Shown here piece after piece: positions 51,259-63,045 of a stretch of DNA of 64,000 bases. The translations under genes were made by a program, and so were the position numbers. This DNA is from Heliocidaris erythrogramma (lineage: Eukaryota; Echinodermata; Echinoidea; Camarodonta; Echinometridae): positions 14,686,283 through 14,750,282 of the forward strand of contig CM046861.1 in the NCBI GenBank assembly GCA_025617745.1. Direction: 5' to 3'. The stretch's first letter is position 1; each line of letters opens with the position of its first letter. The notes under the pieces are model-generated. The model was not told where the DNA came from, ran no database searches, and was given only the letters and a program-made list of their open reading frames with translations.

Positions 51259-51490
51259 CATATGTTAAACATCATTCTGCGAGAAAATCATTGAAAGGTA
51301 ACATGATCTCGGTCTTTCCAAAACTTGACAAACATGCCTTTTCCTGGTTCACGATCAAATATACTTAATACAAACCTTGCTTCGATTCCAATTTGCTTTG
51401 TTGTCTTGTAACCCAAACTGATATCGTTTATCTAGTCCAAATCTTTCTCTTTGTTATCTCTATCAGTCCCTAACTCTATCTCAACCCAAT
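51259..51490 (-). promoter_or_regulatory. Presumed first exon/promoter of TRIM copy 2, outer duplicate
   Basis: Direct duplicate of 50682-50900 at an offset of about 580 bases, with the GTAAGTTGT donor intact (51258). Unit C carries only one such copy, and by its downstream neighbour sequence it corresponds to this one. Confidence 0.5.
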
Positions 51491-54400
51491 GCCCTATCTA
51501 GACACTATTTCATAAAAACTTTGTTGTTGTTGTTGTCATTTAATCATTTCATCTTCTTTCAACAGGGTAGCCTAAATCTGCAATCAGGCCAAAAAAATAC
51601 TATTAAGTTTTAGATATTATACATGTGTACAATAAAACTTTTGAACAGAACCTATATTATGCCTACTTATAAAACACGTAATTTGGAAAAGGGACAAAAT
51701 TTCACTGGAGATGTACAAATAGACAGTAATGATCGTGGAATCAAAAAAGGCAAATGAACCGTTGTCTGAAGGGTAGACTAATACTAAATATGTCGTCATG
51801 TACACATAGGAAATATCGGTTTTTCCGGCCAATGTCGCAATCATCAGTCAATTTGTTAAATTTTGCTTCACATTTGCACATACCTTTTATCGTATGGATT
51901 CCCTACCCATCCACCCCCCCCCCCCCCACCCTTCCTTAGAGTACACTCTAAGTGCGACATCTACTTTTTGAAATTCAGTGGGCACCTGCCGAACGGGCAG
52001 TATACATATCCCTAGTTATAAAACAATATGCATTTTTACAACTTCACTCGTTCCTGCCAACTTTTCTCCTCAGAGTGCAGACAAGTTTGCTCTCAAATCA
52101 TTTTGAGACATACATATGACTCGTGATATGAATGAGTGAAGTTGTTAATATATGAGGTCAACTGTTTTTCTTCCAGGTGTATCTGAACTTTTGGGCCCAA
52201 TTGTAGATTTCAGCAATTCGAATTAGCAAATACAGATTATTATGTTGGATAAAATTAACGTGCACGTTGTTTATGTTTATCTTTTTTCCTTAATGAGGTG
52301 CTGATTTATAATTCATTTCCTTCCTTCGCTCGTTGCTGAAGCGCTTTTAACCTTGTGGCCTACTTTAAGTCGGTAGGTGTATTTACTTTCATTATATTCG
52401 TCACTTTTATACTTAAAGCTTAAGTTGAAAAATGTTAACACTAAAACATATCTACATGATATCACCCACCCTATAACCTAACGGAAGCAGAAATAAAGTA
52501 ACCAATGTCTCAGACCCCAAAGATTTAAAACAAAGGAAAACATTTGGAGGGAAGTTTCCATGATTATGGGCGTCATTCCATCTCTGTTTCTTCTCTTTCC
52601 CTCTCACCATCGTCCCTACCACACACACTCAAAGACACCCATCCTTTTACACGCATTTACACTAGGGTAATATTTCTCAAAAGAATACAGATTTATGGAC
52701 AGGAACATTTGTTTCAGGGCCGGGAGATACAATAGCAGCTATGATTTATTGAAAACATTTTTGTCTAATGAATTGAAGTGTACAGGTCTTAATACCTCTT
52801 AATTTTAAAATCCATCTCTGTATACGCTATTATTAATATTTTGCAAATGGGGTTACAAAATAAGTCTGATGAATGACCACAAAAGTATAATGCAGACAGA
52901 AACGATTGATATTTCTCCATCGTTGATTTCATAGAATATATTATTCTTTCTACAAACACAGATTAAAAGGTACTTTGAACATAATTTTGGAACAATAAGT
53001 CTATCAAAATAGTGATGGTCTTGAATTCCAGGTAAAATTGTAAACATATTGAGTTGAGTTATACTTTAAATCAGATTGAAAGGCTCTCTCAAATTAAGCA
53101 TCTTATTTATTTTGTGATATATGAGTTTCCCAGCTTCTAAGAAGACCATGGTTTTTGTTTTATTGTTGTTGTTTTTTTTCATTTCGGTCAGGATAATATT
53201 CCAATCCTGAATCCTCAACATTATATAGAATGGGATCCTTTAATGCAGCTGATGAAAAATAATGTTAAATGATAAATGTTAGGAAGGAATCATTAAACAT
53301 TATAGAAACCAGAATAAAAGCAACAAACACATGAATGAGAGAATATATGGTACATGTCTAAATAAACATTTTATCCGATACAAAAATATATATTTCAACA
53401 AATAAGATATAATACTACACTTAATGGCCATATACCAACGTCAGAGCGCTTAGATTATGACAAAGTTAAACTTAATCTTAAAAAATTAAACTCCTGTAAA
53501 TGCATTTGATAATCATAAATGCCAGTACCTATACAGATAAATCACAATAAAGGGTGTGAAACCCATTGATTAAAAAAAAATCAAAAGAGAAGTTTCTTAA
53601 CCAGTTAGAGTTTCATGAAAGCCGTTCTACAAATTAGTAATGACCCAAAAGTCACATCGGCGATGCTGAGATCAGGATATTTTTATAATTTCCTCATATA
53701 CCTTTTGAGGAACCAAACACAAAATCATGAAAATACGATTACATTCAAGTTCAGTACTCAGGTACTGTACATGCTTAATAAATAAATAAAGGTAGTATAA
53801 CATTTATGTACTCTTACACCTAGTATGAAATATTAGTTACTATATAATACATATATATTTCCTTTTTGTGTGTGTATCTAATGTATCATTATTAGATTAT
53901 CAACGAGTAGCTATAACGAAGGTAGAATAGCATAGGCTTATTTTGAATGAAAAGGAAGCAGTTATGATCAATCTGCAAATAACGTGAATGATCTCATGAT
54001 CTTACAACAAAAAATTTCTATAAAATAATTCTCTCGAAAAAAAAAGGCATGAACTGAAAAATATTAACGTCCTCGAATGTACCTCCTTGCTTACATAGCG
54101 CAATTCTTATATATCCTCAAATACGCGTTATATTATGAATTGTGTAACATCAATGCAGCAAAATTTAATATAACCTAAACTAACTACAAGACGATACTAT
54201 TAAAAAGAACATTGTCAGAGAACAAAATGATGCATTCTGTAAAACTAACGGATTAAATCTAAATGGAATTATACCAACTTATCAATGGTTAAATTAGAAA
54301 TAAACAATGACCAACAGGCCGACAGCTCAATTCTTAATACTTAGGTATTTATGTAACTTATTATATAAATCCATTTATATGTTGAAGTTTGGAAATATTA

Positions 54401-55650
54401 TATCGGTGCTACATCTTAGCCGGAGAAATCCCTGTTCAATTCACTAACTTTAAGGGATATTATAAAACGGGTTCAAGAATATAGCCATCCTGAATAACAC
54501 CACGTGACCATGCAAAAAAAGTGATAACGCACGGCAAAAAGGCTCTAAAGCACGGCTGAGCTGCGCGTACGCGTCCCTCTGGTGCGTGCAAACTTAAAAC
54601 GCAGTGGAATCGCGTAGTTTAATTGTCATTTTAGCGCAGGGATTACATGCGCGCACTGGTCAACGTGCATGACTTTTGTTGGCTGCGCTTCTGTGATGTC
54701 ATCCAGGAAAGCAAATGGCAGCCTCCATGACTGTGCGACTCTTGGCGTTTCTATGGGGTTAGTAACCATTTTTATAGACTTCATAATCATATTGACGACC
54801 CGTTATATAAAACTATTAATAAATGTTTGTGAGTTCGTGCGTTAGTGCGATCTGGCAACCGCAGGTTTTTATCGTGGTGTCAAACACACTCGGCTTGCGC
54901 CTCGTGCGTATAGTACACCACGATGAAAACTTTTGTGTTTCCAGATTGCACCAACGCACTCCCAACCATGTATTAATAGTATACTAATGTTAAATACAAG
55001 ATTTGAAATGCAAGGTCTATGATCTCAATAAATTAAGTCACTGAATATGAAGAATGAAACAAATCTCATTTATGAAATTATTGTTAGGCAGAAATCCTCC
55101 AGACTTGTACCACTTCAAAATTAAAGTAACCATGAAGAAGAGCTTGATATTATTCAAATGAACTTTATGATATCCCCACGTGGCAAAGAATAATCTTGAG
55201 AAGTCTTGATTTCGCTAATTATTCACACAAAGCATACCTTTGAAATTTACATTCATCAAGCTAAGATATTGAAGATTTTGTCAGAATCGTGTGATTTTAC
55301 CAAGTAAATATGATTGATAAAGTCATAGGTAATTATTTGTCGGTACGTTTCAAAACTTCTTAATCCTGCCGTGATGTATTTGTTACCTGTTTAGGGTCTA
55401 ATATCAAGAGGTACTTATTGCCTATATTCATGTACTAGCTCCCTCTAGACTATTTCTCTAAGAAGTTCAAATCGTTGGGGTTTTTTTCGAAATGAGTCTA
55501 TAAATGGTGGCCAAAAGATCATACATAATAGCTCATCAGTTCCTGTAATGTAATGGTTATATAACGGTCATTATTTTCCGAATCAAATCAATTATCAGAT
55601 ACATTATATCACATCATGCAAAGAGATATAGAGTCAGGCAGATACATTTC
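51491..55650. other. Intergenic flank of the TRIM array, unit B
   Basis: Non-coding. From about 51.5 to 54.0 kb it is nearly identical to 58.65-61.15 kb (offset about 7.2 kb), including GGGCCGGGAGATACAATAGC and ATCATCCCTACC-type words. A C-run lies at about 51914-51930. At 54825-54970 there is an imperfect long hairpin (ATCGTGGTGT versus ACACCACGAT, then CGTGCGTTAGTGC versus GCACCAACGCAC). Confidence 0.65.
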
Positions 55651-57491
55651 TTAGTAGAATATGTAAAGTCTGTCAGAAGTACAGAAAGCGATCTCTCCTG
55701 ACCGGAACTCCTGAAGACAGTACCAGTTTCTTTTATTGGGTTTCTCTATCTTTTAATCAGTGATGAGGGTCTTGATATGCTTCAACTCGGTGGTGTACTC
55801 GTCGATACTGACTAATCCTTCCTGGTTCTTGACACAGGCGATCAAGATTTTATTATCTTGAGTAACAGTAGCATGTAGGTAATTACCACTAGGGTTCTTT
55901 AATTTGTACTTTACCACACCATGATTATCGACAACACTTACTGAATCACTGCTAGATTTTGTAATCAATAGGTTTTGATTAAGACTAACAAGTTGCATAG
56001 GTTGATATCCATCGCATGATATCTCTCTGATCGACTTCCCACCTGCTGGTGAGAATATCTGGATCTTCTGAGCTTTTCTGTAACTGACATAGATTTGATC
56101 ACCACTGTCTACAGTGATGTTACCCGCCCCGCCTTCAGCGTGACTCAAAGTCACAAAATTTACATCCAACTTCTGGTACTCTGTTGTACTGTAGAGTGTG
56201 ACATTGTTATTCCTCTTAAGTACAACATACTGACCACTGGAGAGGAACCCTATTCCACGGTTCAGAACATGCTTAAGCACTGTCTGCTGAAGCTGACAAT
56301 CAGCAGAGAAGATCTCAATCCCTCCTCCATGGAATCCCACTGCCATCCTACCGTCTGGTGTAGGAACCATAGCATTCATGCTATTCTCAGTAGGCAATTC
56401 AATATTCTTTTCAACTGCATTTACTATTTTACCAAGACCTAACTCGTCCAGTCGAATATTTGTCTCAAAAGCGACACGTTTCCCTTTCTTGCTCGATTGC
56501 ATTGGCTGGTTGTAGTCAGGATCATCCTGCCTCAGAGCCTCTTGTAATTTTTTACATAGTGTGTCATGTGCAGACAGAGCATCCATCTCTAACGGTATTC
56601 TTGTACTATTGACTACAAGGTCACTTAAAGCTTTCATATGCGTTACCCACTGTTGACCCAATTTCTTCATTTCGTCCAGTTCTTTCTCTACTCCTTCGGT
56701 CTTAACTTTGACTTTACTAATGAGAAGCTCTTTCCTCTCTGTCAACTGCCGGACTGATTCTTCATAGGCTTTGTTGATATCATAATGCACTGCTTTCTCA
56801 CTTTGCTTACACGATCTTTCTGTTCATCTATGAAATCAACATATTTCTGAATGCAATTTCCTTTCTTGTCCGCCTTACATTTGAGATCTTCGACACATTT
56901 CAATTGGTTGCTTTCATATACTGACGCGTCTGTGACCCGATGTCTTTCATGGGCATGCTCCATGACACTACATCTGAAACATGAGAATCTCCTGCAGTCA
57001 TAGCAGAAGCACTCCTCGTCCTCCTTCGGGTGTTTCCTGCATTTACGGTACCTTCGTACTGCTACCTTTCCTGATGTAATGTCACTCATAACTGATACGT
57101 CATGGTCGTTGAAGTCTTCCCACTTGGAGTGTGTGGTTTGGCAAGCAATACAAAGATACCTGCCACAATCTTGACAGTAGACTACAGCTTTCGGTTTATC
57201 CTTAGATTTATAATGAGTGCAAAAGTGATCTTGATTCTTTACGTCTTCTATTAGAGACTTTAAAGCTAGATTAACCGGTAATTTGCTAACATCTTGGTTT
57301 GGGACTTGAGTTCCAGCTCTACAGACAGGACATCGCAGCGTTTGGCCGTTACCTTGGCATTCTAAGAGTTTGTCCAGACAGGCTTTGCAGTAGGTATGAG
57401 AACACGACAGAAACTTTGGATCTTGGAAAGTATTCAGACAAACAGGGCACTCCAAGCTTTGATCAGTGACATTCTTTAAGTCATCAGCCAT
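55651..57491 (-). pseudogene. TRIM-family pseudogene (copy 3)
   Basis: Full-length homologue of copies 1 and 2, start MADDLKNVTDQSLECPVCLN at 57491, natural end TAA at 55651-55653. Three defects. A 1-base deletion near 56785, relative to copy 2 (after KQC-I, before DINKAYEE), splits it into frames 57491-56742 and 56790-55753. A nonsense TAA at 55753-55755 replaces a His/Tyr codon 34 codons before the normal end. The second Cys of the first B-box is Tyr (CTHYKS versus CTNCKS). The RING is intact, so a truncated RING/B-box protein of 249 residues could still be made. Otherwise similarity is high, so decay looks recent. Confidence 0.88.
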
Positions 57492-57501
57492 GGTTTGAAT
57501 T
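57492..57501 (-). promoter_or_regulatory. Splice acceptor and 5'UTR stub of TRIM copy 3
   Basis: Minus strand ACAATTCGTACTTCTTTAG then AATTCAAACC and the ATG. The same layout as copies 1 and 2; the donor is at 58415, giving a predicted intron of about 0.9 kb. Confidence 0.65.
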
Positions 57502-58415
57502 CTAAAGAAGTACGAATTGTAAAGGGGAAAATAATGCTTCTTACTATTATATGTTAGTCATCTGATCGAATTTAAGGGCGATACTTTTTTGACCGTCGCC
57601 TTTCCTAAGTAGAATGTAACATGCACAGAAAAATCATTCATTATTAGCTTGATAGGAATCATGCTCTACAGCATTAAAATGTAGACATAAATATGAATAT
57701 ACTGTAAACTGAATGAATCCTTTGTCCCTCTTTTGTGCATCATGTGTCCGAATAAGTAAAGTTATGGAAAGACCCTGATGTAATAATTTGTCAGGAAGGT
57801 AGGAGGCCTATACGAAACATGGAAAACTAAACAAAATCGCTGTTAGGTTATTAAACACCCCTAAAATTGTGGTAACTTTTCTTTCCATCAAAGCCCATGG
57901 ACCAAATTTCTTTTTACATTACAAAAAACTGCAAACAAATAATCAAACATTATAAAATATTTCCACTGAGGAGAGGATGTCACACCCCCTCCCACATTAA
58001 GACAAAACCTACCCTTTGACCGTAATATTACCTTCGAACTTCAGTAACTCAAAAGAGCTTACTTTGTCTTCATAGTGTACGTTTTGAATTATTCAGGAAA
58101 CAAGTGGAGAAAAAAAAATCTGTACATGATTTCAATCTAACCCTTATGTTCGAAATATAAGTATGGTGATAGTACAATCAATGACAGCTTCACAAACTCC
58201 TGGACCGATAGAAAACAAGAGTAATTCTAATGACAACATGTTATCAAGTTATCTACTGCCGAAAATATTACAATACTGTATTATTTTACACAATTAATCT
58301 TTGCCTTTTAACATCAGCATAATTGTCTTGTAATATTACGAGCACTCATGTGTCTCATAATTAATAAATCTAATCATTTTGTAATACTGCAGTCAGTAGA
58401 GTGAATACAACTTAC

Positions 58416-58660
58416 CAAAAGTTAAACATCATTCCCCGAGAAAATCATAGAAACATAACATGATCTCGGACCAAAACATGACAAACATGCCTTTTCCGGG
58501 TTCACGATGAAATATGCTTAATACTAGCCTGGCTTCGATTCCCATTTGCTTTGTTGTCTTGTAACCCAAACTGATATCGTTTATCTAGTCCAAGTCTTTC
58601 TCTTTGTTATCTCTATCAGTCCCTAACTCTATCTCAACCCAATGCCCTATCTAGACACTA
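58416..58660 (-). promoter_or_regulatory. Presumed first exon/promoter of TRIM copy 3
   Basis: Ends with GATGTTTAACTTTTG then donor GTAAGTTGT (58415). Almost identical to the two segments in unit B, although the coding part of this copy is broken. Confidence 0.5.
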
Positions 58661-61260
58661 TTTCATAAAAACTTTGCTGATGTTGATATTTATTCATTTC
58701 ATCTTCGTTCAACAGGGTAGCCTAAATCTGCAATTAGGCCAAAAAATACTATTAAGTTTTAGATATTATACATGTGTACAATAAAACTTTTGAACAGAAC
58801 CTATATCATGCCCACTTATAAAACACGTAATTTGGCAAAGTGACAAAAGCTCACTGGAGATGTAAAATAGACAGTACTGATCGTGGAATCAAGAAAGGCA
58901 AATGAACCGTTGACTGAAGGGTAGACTAATACTAAATATTTCGTAATGTACACATAGCAAATATCGGTTTTCCGACCAATGTCGCAATCATCAGTCAATT
59001 TGTTAAATTTTGCTACACTTTTGCACAAACACCTTTTACCGTATGGATTCCCTGCCCCTCCACCACCCCCCCCCCCCCCCTTCCTTGAAAAAGCATCAAC
59101 CTGGAATACTCTAAGTACACTCTAAGTGCGACTTATATTTTTGGAAATTCAGTGGGCACCTGCCGAACGGACAGTTTACATATACCTAGTTATAAAACAA
59201 TATGCATTTTTACAACTTCACTCGTTCCTGCCAACTTTTCTCCTCAGAGTGCAGACAAGTTTGCTCTCAAATCATTTGAGACATACATATGACTCGTGAT
59301 AGGAATGAGTGAAGTTGTTAATATATGAGGTAAACTGTTTTTTCTTCCAGGTGTATCTGAACTTTTGGGCCCAATTGTAGATGTCAGGAATTCGAATTAG
59401 CAAATGGACAATTGTAACAGATTATTGTGTTGGATAAAATTAACGTGCACGTTGTTTATGTTTATCTTTTTTCCTTAATGAGGTGCTGATTTATAATTCA
59501 TTTCCTTCCTTCGCTCGTTGCTGAAGCGCTTTTAACCTTGTGGGCTACTTTAAGTCGGTAAGGTGTATTTACTTTCATTATAATATTATTCGTCAGTTTT
59601 ACACTAAAAGCTTAAGTTGAAAAATGTTAACACTGAAACATATCTACATGATATCACCCACCCTATAACCTAACGGAAGCAGAAATAAAGTAGCCAATGC
59701 CTCACACCCCAAAGATTTAAAACAAAGGAAAACATTTGGAGGGAAGTTTCCATGATTATGGGCGTCATTCTATTTCCGTTTCTTCTTTTTCCCTCTCACC
59801 ATCGTCCCTACCACACACACTCAAACACACACACATCCTTTTACACGCATTTACACTAGGGTAATATTTCCCAAAAGAATAAAGATTTATGGACAGGAAC
59901 ATTTGTTTCAGGGCCGGGAGATACAATAGCAGCTATGATTTATTGAAAAAAAAATTGTCTAATGAATTGAAGTGTAAAGGTCTGAATACCTCCATCTCTG
60001 TATACGCTATTATTAATATTTTGCAAATGGGGTTACAAAATGAGTCTGATGAATGACTACCAAAGTATAATGCAGACAGAAAGGATTGATATTTCTCCAT
60101 CGTTGATTTCATAGAATATATTATTCTTTCTACAAACACAGATTAAAAGGTACTTTAAACATAATTTTGGAACAACAAGTCTATCAAAATAGTGATGGTC
60201 TTAAATTCCAGCTAAAATTGTAAACATATTGAGTTGAGTTATACTTTAAATCAAATTGAAAGGCTATCTCATATTAAGCATCTTATTCATTTTGTGATGA
60301 GTTTCCCAGCTTTAAAGAAGACCATGGTTTTTGTTTTGTTCGGTTTTGGGGTTTTTTTCATTTCGGTCAGGATCATATTCCAATCCTGAATCCTCAACAT
60401 TATATAGAATAGGATTCTTTAATGCAGCTGATGAACAATAATAATAAATGATAAATGTTAAGAAGGAATCATTAAACATTATAGAAACCAGAATAAAAGT
60501 AACAAACACATGAATGAGGGAATGTATGGACAATGTCTGAATAAAGCATTTTTTCCCATACAAAAAATATATATTTCAACAAATAAGATATAATACTACA
60601 CTTAATAACCATATACCATCTGTTTCAACGTTAGAGCGCTTAAATTATGTAATCTTAAAGTGGAAAATTAAACTCCTGTAAATGCATTTGATAATCATAA
60701 ATTCCAGTACCTACCTATACAGATACATCACAACAAAGGCAGTGAAACCCATTGATTAAAAAAAAATCAAAAGAGAAGTTTCTTAACCAGTTAGAGTTTC
60801 ATGAAAGCCGTTCTACAAATTAGTAATGACCCAAAAGTCCCATCGGCGATGTTGAGATCAGGATATTTTTATAATTTCCTCATATACCTTTTGAGGAACC
60901 AAACACAAAATCATGAAAATACGATTACATTCAAGTTCAGTACTCAGGTACTGTACATGCTTAATCAATAAATAAAGGTAGTATAAAATTTATGTACTCT
61001 TACACCTAGTATGAAATATTTTGTTACTATATAATACATATACCGTATATTATTACATTATCAACGAGTAGCTATAACGAAGGTAGAATAGCATAGGCTT
61101 ATTTTGAATGAAAAGGAAGTAGTTATGATCAATCTGCAAATAACATGAATGATCTCATGATCTTACAACAAAGAGTATGAGAGGATTTCTATAAAATAAT
61201 TAAATATCATAATTGATAGGATTGATAGAATATATCATAAAGAAAGTAAATGTGAGAAAA
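58661..61260. other. Intergenic flank of the TRIM array, unit C
   Basis: Non-coding near-duplicate of about 51.5-54.05 kb. Differences are single substitutions and small indels, such as a 20-base loss near 59990. C-run at 59066-59080. Confidence 0.65.
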
Positions 61261-61267
61261 TTACAAT

Positions 61268-61338
61268 GCCCCGACCGGGATTCGAACCCGGGACCCTGGA
61301 TTACATAACCAGTGCTCTACCAACTGAGCTATCCGGGC
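61268..61338 (-). tRNA. tRNA-like gene, Thr(UGU)-like, probably degenerate
   Basis: The minus strand folds as a cloverleaf: acceptor GCCCGGA, D-arm GCTCAGTTGGTAGAGC, anticodon stem CTGGT/TCCAG, T-arm CCGGGTTCGAATCCCGG. The loop TATGTAA puts UGU at the anticodon. Three faults argue against function: A instead of U at position 33, a T-T pair at 31/39 and a G-G pair in the acceptor stem. The A and B boxes are perfect. It is absent from the matching place in unit B (about 54.0 kb), so it arrived after that duplication. Confidence 0.55.
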
Positions 61339-61514
61339 TCCCGTCGAATGATATTCAGGTACCGCAAAAATTAGAATGTTGTTGTTGTCATACATGTATA
61401 CAGTATATCACAAAATACGGGTAAAATCATCTTGATCATAAGCTGTGTAACGTCAATTCCGCAAATACAACCTAGCGTAATTATGCGGCAATAACATCAA
61501 AATTAATAATAACA

Positions 61515-61694
61515 CGATAAGAACTACTTTCGAAAAATAAACTCAAGGGCAATTTTAAAGGCCTATTGTACTGCTCATAGAATTCAGGTTCGGATTATGT
61601 AATATACCATTGTAATGTTCGCACATTTCTAAAGGTGATAGACAGGGCTATTGAAATTGTCTTGAGTTTATTTTTCGAAAGTACTTTTTATCGT
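61515..61694. mobile_element. MITE-like element with about 43-bp inverted ends
   Basis: The left arm CGATAAGAACTACTTTCGAA and onward (61515-61558) is nearly inverted at 61651-61694. Core about 90 bases. It lies close to the tRNA-like sequence in unit C. Confidence 0.7.
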
Positions 61695-62128
61695 ATTTAA
61701 TACATTTTTTTTAAACAAAGAACGAAATGATAGGTCCCAGAATTCTGTAAAAACTAAACGATGAAACCAATATGGACGTATGAAGAACAATTTGTCATGA
61801 TTCAATTAGAGATAGAGAACCAGAGTGCTGTATTTAAGGAACAGATTATTTAAAACCATTTATATGTTGAAGTTTGCAAAAATAAAAAACACTTCATCTC
61901 AACCAGAAAAATCCCTGGTCAATGCACTAGCCACCAACTATACTAATCTGAAAAGCATAAATTTTGTATATCTCATCATATATAATGAATGAGAAATATC
62001 CTATTTATATCCAAAAACTAAACAAAACTAACCATGAAAGAAGACCTTAAAATTATTTGCATAATATTGGTCTTCAAGAGGTAAATCATTATCTTGAGAA
62101 TTCTTAATTTTAATAATTATTCAGGAAG

Positions 62129-62656
62129 TTAAAGGGGAATTAATCCTTTATGGAAACTTGGACTAGGTACATGTGTAGAAGCAATAAATTCAGAGGAGAG
62201 TAGTGAATGTTTGATAAAAATTGGACAAAAAATAAGAAAGTTATGGATGTTATTAAGCTAAGATCACCAATGATATGGGGAATCTCCTATTGGCAATACG
62301 GTCATTATGTGTGATGTCATTTATGGAGAACTTTCCCATTTAGCGTGTACAAAAAATCATCCAAAATACGCTTCGTTCATTTTAATGATAGAAAAGTCTT
62401 TCTTCCACGATACATTACGGATATTTTACATGTCCTCCCTTGAATAAAGTCTGTTTCATCATAAAAGTTGAGAAAAGGGATACTTTGAATAATTGATGTA
62501 CAACACAAATGAAAAAGTTCTTTATGTACGAAATCGCTCATTACAAACAAAGGCGAGTTTCTCCATATCATTAGTGATATTATCTCTCAAAAATTCATAC
62601 CTGATTTTTTCTGCTTTCATCCAAGCCTATATATGAAAGGGTTAATTCTCCTTTAA
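62129..62656. mobile_element. Inverted-end element (TTAAAGGGGAATTAA)
   Basis: Left end TTAAAGGGGAATTAATCC; right end GGGTTAATTCTCCTTTAA. A similar single end occurs at about 41551. The borders resemble a TTAA-type target, but no clear duplication or coding region is seen. It sits in the flank of TRIM copy 4. Confidence 0.6.
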
Positions 62657-63045
62657 TAAAAGTGTAGTTACAAGTCACCTTCAATATGTTTGACAGAATC
62701 TTGCAATTTTACAAAGTAACGTTAAAGGTAATCATTTGTTGGTATGTTTCGAAGCTTATTAATCCTGTTGTTATGTATTTCTAATGGTTTGGAGGTTTGA
62801 CATGAAGAGATACTGTACCTATTGCTATACTATTCATGTATAAACTGCTTTGAGATTATTTTCTTGAAGCAGTTCAAATCTTTAAATACTTTCGAATAAG
62901 ACTTAAATTCGTTTCCATAATGGTGGCTAGCACTCCATACACAATACCTTCATTGTTTCATATTGTAAATAAAAAGTGATCATTATTTTCCGGATCAAAC
63001 CAATTATCAGACACAATACATAAACTAATGCAAAGCGGTATACTG
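62657..63045. other. 3' flank of TRIM copy 4
   Basis: Shares the ACGGTCATTATTTTCCG-type and AAATCAATTATCAGA words found directly after copies 2 (48.23-48.32 kb) and 3 (55.55-55.65 kb), so the duplicated unit includes the 3' flank. Confidence 0.65.

Noticed and set aside
57961-58020. Short GAGGAGAGGATG-flanked block as a separate gene start
   Set aside because: It is part of the duplicated 5' flank (compare 50630-50645) and has no open frame.
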